Source: Heloderma charlesbogerti | Lineage: Eukaryota > Chordata > Lepidosauria > Squamata > Helodermatidae | Direction of reading: 5' to 3' | Assembly: GCA_026122225.1 (NCBI GenBank) | Contig: JANEZZ010000309.1 | Location: 712,501-776,500, forward strand | DNA length: 64,000 nt | In this document: positions 56,353 through 64,000 of the stretch, piece after piece | How the letters are laid out: every line of letters starts with the position of its first letter | Numbering within the stretch: the first letter of the stretch is position 1 | Notes under the pieces: generated by a model | Told to the model about the DNA's origin: nothing | Seen by the model: only the letters and a program-made list of their open reading frames with translations | The model's database searches: none | Translations under genes and position numbers: made by a program

Positions 56353-59260
56353 TATCTACAATATTTATATACCGCTCCACATCAGAAGATTTCGGAGCGC
56401 TGAACAACATGATAAAAGAATAAAACAACAGGTTAAAAGAGTTAAAATATTACCCCCCCCAAAAAAAAGATAAACCCCAACAAGGTGGAATTTAACAAAC
56501 CACGGCTGGTCATGCAAGGAAGGCCTCTTGAAATAACAATGTCTTCAGGAGGTGCAGGAAGGAACACAATGTTGGCCCCTGCCTGACCTCTAAAGGCAAG
56601 GAATTCCACAGAAAGGGGGCTACCACACTGAAGGCTCTTTTCCTGGTGGACTCCAGCCGGGCCATGGGTCCATGCGGAACCACCAGGAACATGCCCTCCG
56701 ATGACCTCAGTGACCGGGGAGGTTGGTAAGGAAGGAGGCACTCTCGGGTATCCTGGTCCCAAGTGGTTTAGGGCTTTGTACACTAGTACTAATACCTTAA
56801 ACCTGGCCTGGTAGCAAATAGGCAGCCAGTGCAGTTCCCTCAGCAAAGGAGTTACACGCTGAAAAGGGGGAGTTCCCAACAACAGCCGAGCGGCTGCATT
56901 CTGCACTAGCTCCAGCTTCCGGACCAGCCTTAAGGGCAGCCCCACATAGAGCGCATTGCAGTAATCCAGTCTTGAGGTTGCTAATGCCTGTACCACTGTG
57001 GCCGAGCTATCCCTGTCCAGGAGAGGCTGTAGCTGGCGAACCAGCCAAAGCTGGTAAAAGGCACTCCGAGCCACTGAGACCACTTGGGTCTCCAGCGACA
57101 ATGATGGGTCTAGGAGTACCCCCAGACTACGGACCTGATCTTTCAGAGGGACTGCAACCCCATTCTGAACAGGCAATGAGCCTTTCTGTCAGACCTGGGA
57201 ACCACTCACCCACAGGGCTTCTGTCTTGCCAGGATTCAGCTTCAGTTTATTGGCCCTCATCCAGCCCATTACTGAGTTTAGGCACTGATTCAGGACTTGC
57301 ACAGCCCCTCCTGATTCAGATGTCACTGGAAGATAGAGCTGCATGTCATCAGCATATGGATGGCATTTAGCTCCAAATCCCCTAATGACTGCTTCCAGCA
57401 GCTTCATATGGATGTTAAACAACATTGGGGACAAGATGGTACCCTGCGGCACCCCATAGCTCAATTGCCAAGGGGCTGAGGAATAATCACCAACGTTACT
57501 GTCTGAAATTGGCCCCATAGGTAGGACCGAAACCACTGTAGCGCAGTGCCTCCAATACCCATTCCACGAAGTCAATCCAGGAGGATACCATTGTCAATGG
57601 TATCAAAAGCCAGTGAGAGATCAAGCAGAATTAACAGGGTTGCACTCCCCCTGTCCCTTTCTCGATAAAGGTCATCCATCCATCAGGGCGACCAAGGCTG
57701 ATACCGGTGGGTCCAGTGTGGGCTTCTTCAGGAGTGGCTGCACTACTGCTTCCTTAAGGACAGCAGGGACCACCCCTTCCCGTAGGGAAGCATCACTCCC
57801 TGGACCCACCCAGTCATACCCCTTCGGCTAGCTTTTATTAGCCAGGAGGGACAGGGATCAAGAGGGCATGAGGTCGGTTGCATTATTGCAAGCATCTTGT
57901 CCGCATCATCAGGCCGTAACAACTGGAACTTACCCCACAAAATCAGGCAGATGGTGGCATCAGACACCTCAACTGGTACTGCACTAACAACAGCATCAAG
58001 GTTGCTGCGGAGACAAGCGATTTTGTCCTCAAAATGCGATGCAAAAAGGTCACAGCAGGTCCTCAACGGGGCCAGGGCCCCGTTTACTGGGGAAGATGTT
58101 AACAACCGCTGGACTACCTGGAAGAGCTCCGCTGGACGGCTACTTGAGGACACAATGGAGGCAGCAAAGTAAACCTGCTTTGCTGCCCACACTGCCACTC
58201 AGTAGGCATGATTATGCACTCTAGAGCATGCTCAGTCGTCTTCACTTCGAGTCTTGCGCCGTTTGTGCTCTAGCCGACGTCCAGCCTGTTTCTTTGATCG
58301 CAGCTCCCCAGTATACCAGGGAGCAGAACAGGCTCCACAGTGCTGGAGAGGGCACTCAGGTGCAATCAAGTCGATGGCCCTCCGCATCTCACTGTTCCAC
58401 AGTGAGGCTAGGGCCTCAGCTGGATCACCAGCTCTCTCCACTGGAAAATCCCCAAGAGCATTCAGAAATCCATTGGATTCCATCAGTCTCCTGGGGCGGA
58501 CCATCCGAATAGGTCCCCCACCCCCTCAGGAGGAGAGTAATACTGTAAGTTCAAATCTCACCAAGAAATGGGCTGACTATGACAATGGGGTTACTTGGAG
58601 CCCCCCAATCTTCAGACTACCCATCTCACAAGTTGGAGCAAAAAACAAATCAAGGGTGTGCCCTGCTTCATGTGTTGGGCCGATGACATACTGAGACAGC
58701 CCCATGGTTGTCATGGAGGCCATGAAGTCCTGAGCTGGAACTCCGGAGACAGCCTCAGCATGGAAGTTGAAGTCACCCAGAACCACCGTCCTGGGTTCCT
58801 TCACCACCACACTTGTGACTGCCTCCACCAGCTCAGTCAGGGAGGATGCTGGGCAGCAGGGTGGGCAGTACACCAGCAGCATCCCCAATCTGTCTCTATG
58901 GCCCAACAGCAGGTGCAGCCCCTCAAGGCCTGCTCCAAGGTGGAGCGGTTTCCTGGTGATAGAGATGGAGGTTCTCTGAACCATAGCGACTCCCACCCCC
59001 TCCCCTCCAACCTATGTTGGTGCTGCACTGAGTACCCAGGTGGGCAGGGCTGAGTCAGGTTGACTCCACCCAGCTCACCCATCCAAGCTGCAGTAATACT
59101 TGCCAGGTTGACCCTCTTGTCCGTGATCAAATCGTGAATGAGTGCAGTTTTATTGCAGACCGATCTGGTGTTAAATAGCAGCACCGCAAGACAGGAGGGC
59201 ACAGTGGAAGAACTACCATCTACATGAGAGCTAGAGGAGGGGGGCAGAAGGTGAACACCT
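56353..59260 (-). mobile_element. L2-type LINE, long copy
   Basis: Minus-strand blocks in 5' to 3' order: endonuclease start (AVLLFNTRSVCNKTALIHDL, 59202-58837), endonuclease core (TVVLGDFNFHAE and HTLDLFFAP, 58996-58577), linker frames (58504-57743), RT after a deleted N-terminal part (LFNIHMKLLE, YADDMQLYLP, MRANKLKLNPGKTEALW, 57575-57189) and the C terminus (VRSLGVLLD, TSRLDYCNALYVGLP, LVQNAAARLL, 57176-56442). It ends at the TTTC repeat. The YADD box is intact, but frameshifts and the missing RT segment near 57590-57740 make it non-functional. It is GC-richer than the flanks. Confidence 0.9.
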
Positions 59261-59640
59261 GTGACCCATTCTAATTTGATATTCCAACCCTCTCCTCCTG
59301 CTGTATCTCCTTCTGCCCCAAGTCACTGGAATAGTGGTGCCCCCTCCATGGGTCCCTGTATCAGAGCCTCCTAGGCACATCTTTACCACCGTAAAAATAC
59401 CTACACACTCTCAACAGCCACCCACCATTCAAATATACAATAAACCATTCAACACATACACTCCACTCATCCAACAATCACTCCCAACCAAACTAACACA
59501 GTCACAGTTGTAATTTGTGGTCGTAACCAGCCACTGGTCACAGTTAGGACATCAGGCTTGTTAATCAACCAGTCTTTGATTAATCTTTGATTAATCTTCG
59601 ATTCGCATATGCTTAGTTAGGATCCAGGCTACAGAATGGT
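59261..59640 (-). other. Probable L2 5' UTR region (uncertain)
   Basis: CA-rich sequence upstream of the L2 endonuclease (on the minus strand). It shows no stop-free frame and no gene. Its composition continues that of the LINE rather than of the intron, so it may be the element's 5' leader. Confidence 0.35.
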
Positions 59641-62600
59641 GGGGTCCCAAAGGCCATAAAGAACAATCCCCTGTTGAAAAGCTGGGCCATGCCCAAAATC
59701 AACTTGCATAATGCAGATCATAGTATGCTATAAGCTGAATGCAAATAAGCTGTAGTCAGGTTCTTGCATACCAAAAAACTATGGATGATCGAAGCAAGTG
59801 AATCTATCTACATGCTGCAGAGAAAGCAAACAAAATCCAGGTGCCACCAGTCAAAACTACATCTGATCAAAACCTTAGAAGGGAAAAACCCATAAAATCT
59901 TAAGAGGGAACCTGACCTGAGACACTAGAAATAAAATGAGACATACTTCTTAAATGTATCCAGCACTATTTTGTAATCCCATGAGGTTCTTTGTTCCCTC
60001 AACTGTTCATGGGAGACTATTCAAGAATTTTAATATTCTTAATTTTTCAAAACAAAACACCTAGCTTTCCAATCTAGAACATGTTAATGGCCTCTTTGTA
60101 GCCATTAGTTCTTATACCCAGACTAGTTTCAAACCATAACTGTTTTCCCCCCTTAGTTTTTGAATTGACTGAGTGGTTCAAGTCAAAATACATTCACAAA
60201 GCAATGAGACCTTTTCCATCATGCCACTCAGTTTTAAAATTACCTAAATGTGGCATTAATTATTCTTACCTTCCTTATACTTGACTTCTGAAGTCAATAA
60301 TGACCTTCAAACATTTTTCCCCAGATAGTTAATGACCATCCAGTTTTAAACCTATGGCCTTCCACTCCTCCAGTAATTAATAAAGCACCAGGACATCTTT
60401 GTCATTACTCCTTAAGGAAATGCCCTGTACATCTTTCCCCGAACAGAAGAAAAGCGAAGCAATGAAAATAGGCAAATGTCTAATATATTTCAATGGGGAT
60501 GCTGGTGATCATAGTCAATGTTTTGATGGTATTTTCCCCCATATATTTTAGGGGGCAGCGCAGGGGTACTGTGAAAGCCTGTATGCCCATAACTACTGTG
60601 ATTATGCCTGTTGAATGTATCTCTGTCTAAAAGTCTTGTTTTGCTAAAAATCTGATTGTTATCTCTGCAGAACTTTACTACTTATGGAGGGGTCTCTTAA
60701 ACCCAAATATCTATTAAACAGAAGCTGTATGAGTGATCTTGTGTGTGTGCGCGCGAGCACGCATGCATTTACATACACACACACTCACACTATTTGGATG
60801 TTGAAATGAATCAAAATAGGTTATACCACCATCCTGTTTGCTGTCCACTAGAGGACAGCACTGCTTCTGTATCTGAAATTATAAAGTGCAAAATACCTTG
60901 ATCACTTACAAGTAAAAGTAAAATCGCATTATGAGTTAATTCCTTAAGTGAAATGCATTTCACATATGTAAAACAATTTTATTTTTCTTTAAACCTCTAT
61001 GGAATATTTGTGCAAAACAAACATTTTTAACTCCCATATTCAGTTATACAAATTGAAATTTATAGCTGCTCCTACTAGATGGAAAGTAACAATTCTTTTA
61101 ATCTAGTTGACCCTTTTTAGATACTGAAAATTCAGGGAAGCCAATGCTTTTTAATGGGGGGAAAAAACTCACAGTAACATAAATTATATATTAAAAAGCC
61201 AAGTTAAGTATAAAATGATTGATATATACCGAATAGTGTTTTCAGTGTTCTTAAGTACTATTAGAACAAAACAATAGAAATATGCCCCCCATGTGTGTTT
61301 ATGCTTAGATTATACATGTGGTTTTCTTGCCCATTTTGGGATCTCACTACATTTCAATGGAAGGAACCACGCCATAAATAGAGATATGAATGGGTCCACA
61401 TCCTTTACTGCAATTGTTGGGGGAACTCTGAATGCTCTGAATTAATTGTTGAATCATGGCAACTATCTTTTTAGGTTAAAACAAAGCTACATTGATACCT
61501 TGGTATTTGTATGTTCTGACACCTGAATTTGGCAACAGAGCACAGGGATGGGTTGTGGGATGTTACAGGGAGAATTAGTAGACTTTGCTTCCAGTGGCTT
61601 CTAGTTTGGGAGTACAGCTGTGGAAAAATAGGATTAAAAACAGCCAGGAGGAGGGAGACTTCAAAGGGAGAATCCATTGGAGAATGAAGCCCCCCACTCA
61701 CCGATTTCCCCCTGCAAATAACTCTCCCATCGCCATTCATTAACATTATAAGAGAAACTTGGGGTTAGAAAATCCTTGTTTAACTTTTAACATGTAATTA
61801 GATTCTAAAAGTACTTTTTGTTAACATTCCATATGTTTTATGTCATATGACAAATATTCGATCACTTTGAGAACCAAATCAAATAACTTTGAATTGCTTT
61901 GTGCTATGTTCATTATAGGTTTACAGCACTTATAGGGTATTGATTGTTATCGATTCTTTATGTCTTTGCTCTAATATGATACAAATCATATGTTGTAGCC
62001 TTTCACTCTGATATTTGGGATTAGGAGACTAATTCACAGCAAATTTCTTATGTACATTCATTGTGCAACTTCATTACACATTTGTCAACTTTAGGCTAAT
62101 TATTTTTGTACAAGTAGGGCTGGGCATTGCATCTTGTGATCGTCTTTCTTACTAATAGGATTCTATCTGCTTCAGCAGGCAGTAATTGAAGGCTTCATGT
62201 ACAGAAGGAAAAAAAAGTTTTAGCGAATGGGCCATTGTAAGAGCTTTTGGTGACTAGCAGATCTGAAAAGAAGAGAAAATTGAACTTAAAGCAGAAGAAC
62301 TAGGAACCAGACTAATAAAAAGAGAGAACATGGTGTAGTATTAGTTGAAATAAGGGTTACAAATATTTTATTGTAAGCAAGTCTGTTCTGTATGTGAATA
62401 ATCTGTTGGAGGCTCAGGTTTTTCAAATGTTAATTTTAATGAAGACTGGACTTTTTATTGCAAAAGGTCAGAATTCAAGAGCACCTTATAAATCTTTATA
62501 ATCTACATTTTGAGAACAAAGAAAGCACTTGGAATAGTGGCAATGACTTAAAAAGTCAGCAGTTGTGATCAATACTGTGCTTGCTTTAGGCTGCTAGATT

Positions 62601-63087
62601 TAACAGGAAAGGACCATATCTAACTAGACATTGCTTCATGGCATGGATTGGGGAGAAAGCTTGAGTGCATGTATGCTTATGGATTTTATTTTACATGAAG
62701 TCTATCTAAACATTTCTGAAAATACAAAGGTTGCTTTTTCAGAGTTCAAGATTTTGTAGCTGTTGAAATATGATACATTCACCTGTCATTTCAGTATTCT
62801 TTTCAAAGTAAAAGAAAAACATAATTTATGTGCCATTATATCTAGAACATCATTGTACAAGTGAATAGTAGTAGCGGGGAAAGACTGGAAAGAAAATATC
62901 TGCCTTCTATGTTCCCTGGAGTATAATTCTTATATACAATTATATAATTGTATATAATTACTTGTATATTGTATATCATTCTACAGATAATTGTATAAGA
63001 ATGTGTATAAGGAAAATGTTATATATATGTTATGAATTTCACCCACATTATACCTGTATACACTGCCAAAATAGGGAATAACTTAAT

Positions 63088-63676
63088 TTCCAGAGGGGTC
63101 ACTGTTAGTCTGTTACAGCAAAATAACAAAGAGCCTTGTGGCATCTTAAAAACTAGCAAATTTATTCTAGCATAAGCTTTCATGAACACTGTCCACTTCA
63201 TCAGAAATGTTCCCCCATTTCATGCTCCCAGGACACTCTGTCAATGTCCTTAAGGTGTTCATTCTTCAACAATGAAATTTCAAAGACAGATATCCACCTG
63301 AATTTGCTGAAATTTAGTTTATCAAGAGATCATATTCTCTTTCCTGTGGTTTGAATAAGGACAAAGGTTTTTTAAAATCACACTACATATGTTAATGGGC
63401 TCAGGATTGCAATTATATCTGTGTTAATCACTCAGAAACGTTTTGTGAATGGCAACTGTTCAGGTTATTATCACTGTCTGTACTTCCTGCATTTCAGTTC
63501 CCTCTGACAACACAGTTTATACACACACCCACACACACACACCCCTTGTGTGTTTGGAATTAGGAATGCGTATTTGGTATTTGGAATTAGCACTTCGTGC
63601 ATCTGATGAAGTGGACAGTGTCCATGAAAGCTTGTGCCTAAATAAACTTTTGTTAATCTTTAAGTTGGCACAAGAA
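63088..63676. repeat. Inverted pair of GATGAAGTGGACAGTG repeats
   Basis: The segment 63096-63213, reverse-complemented, reads CTGATGAAGTGGACAGTGTT, then CATGAAAGCTTATGC and AATAAATTTG...CACAAG. The same order appears in plus orientation at 63590-63676. The two copies, about 375 bp apart, could be long inverted ends of one DNA element or two insertions of a widespread reptile repeat. Confidence 0.6.
63521..63544. repeat. (CA)n microsatellite
   Basis: An imperfect ACACACACCC then ACACACAC run. Confidence 0.8.
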
Positions 63677-64000
63677 ATGTTATTTTAGATACTCCGGTGT
63701 TACAAATCAGTTTTAATTTATTAGCTTCATATTTATGGAGCACAGCACTTACATTAAGAAGAATTAATCTAATGAGGAATAAATGTATGGAGTGACTGTA
63801 GTTGTGTTTTGGACCCACTTTTGACTACCATTTCAGGTTTTTGTAGTGGGGACAAAAACTTAAAGGTGGGTCAAAAGCCATGGCAAAGTTCAAAAAGATG
63901 TTCTTTGCTGTATTCAAGATTAAATATCAAAACAGAAATGGCCTTTAGGTGCTTACTTTTAACTTCTGCTTACTTTTCGCCTTCATAAGTAAAGAAAGAG

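Larger units (their letters stand above)
49600..64000 (+). other. AP3B1: AP3B1 intron after the fourth visible exon (partial)
   Basis: It begins with donor gtaatc. Repeats run from 49828 to 59260. 53530-53770, 54640-55190, 55380-56300 and 59650-63085 are AT-rich and show no recognisable gene or repeat family, apart from an alternating GT/GC tract near 60741 and a TA-rich patch at 62930-63030. I looked for the terminal AP3B1 exon in frame after the donor and did not find it. Confidence 0.8.

Noticed and set aside
56972..59053. GC-richer stretch with overlapping frames on both strands, resembling a gene-dense or CpG-rich host locus
   Set aside because: The minus-strand frames form an ordered L2 endonuclease-RT protein; the rest are shadows.
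1..64000. CRISPR arrays, bacterial operons, riboswitches or phage modules
   Set aside because: No regular repeat-spacer arrays or prokaryotic gene organisation; the window is vertebrate intron.

Overview
The window looks like intronic sequence of a vertebrate nuclear gene, most likely from a squamate reptile (lizard). The evidence is AT-rich spacer DNA, no bacterial-style operons, exons with consensus GT/AG splice sites, and a repeat content typical of squamates: BovB/RTE LINEs, many L2 and CR1 LINEs, tRNA-derived SINEs, a SPIN-like hAT transposon and numerous fold-back MITEs. I cannot name the species.

The only host gene I can support is AP3B1 (beta-3A subunit of the AP-3 adaptor complex) on the + strand. 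Four consecutive coding exons lie at 22344-22575, 30462-30546, 43478-43575 and 49461-49599. Their phases chain without a frame break, and together they encode about 184 residues of the C-terminal appendage (ear). The preceding exons should lie before position 1 and the terminal coding exon after 64000, so the whole window reads as the 3' part of AP3B1 with five introns, two of them partial.

Layout. 1-22343 (intron): an RTE 3' fragment, a Tc1/mariner-type MITE (930-1296), a hAT-type MITE, an antisense L2, a solo LTR (3100-3680), sense L2 and antisense CR1 copies, an L2 interrupted by a SINE (8340-9950), a CR1 (11618-13560), a BovB (13631-18653) that contains a 2055-bp SPIN-like hAT element (16197-18251), and a second RTE lineage (19270-19570). 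22576-30461: fold-backs, a short BovB with clean target-site duplications, and a long BovB (26418-29870) carrying a second BovB in opposite orientation. 30547-43477: CR1 and L2 remnants, several palindromic elements, then mostly plain intron. 43576-49460: a fold-back cut by a SINE, another fold-back, then mostly plain intron. 49600-64000: a fold-back, a CR1 with four later insertions including a 1214-bp LTR, a tRNA SINE, and a long L2 (56353-59260).

I found no operon, CRISPR array, RNA gene or new multi-gene system. What deserves attention is the stratigraphy of nested transposons, which can be ordered in time from target-site duplications and an internal paralogous empty site, and several families of palindromic fold-back elements with shared termini.
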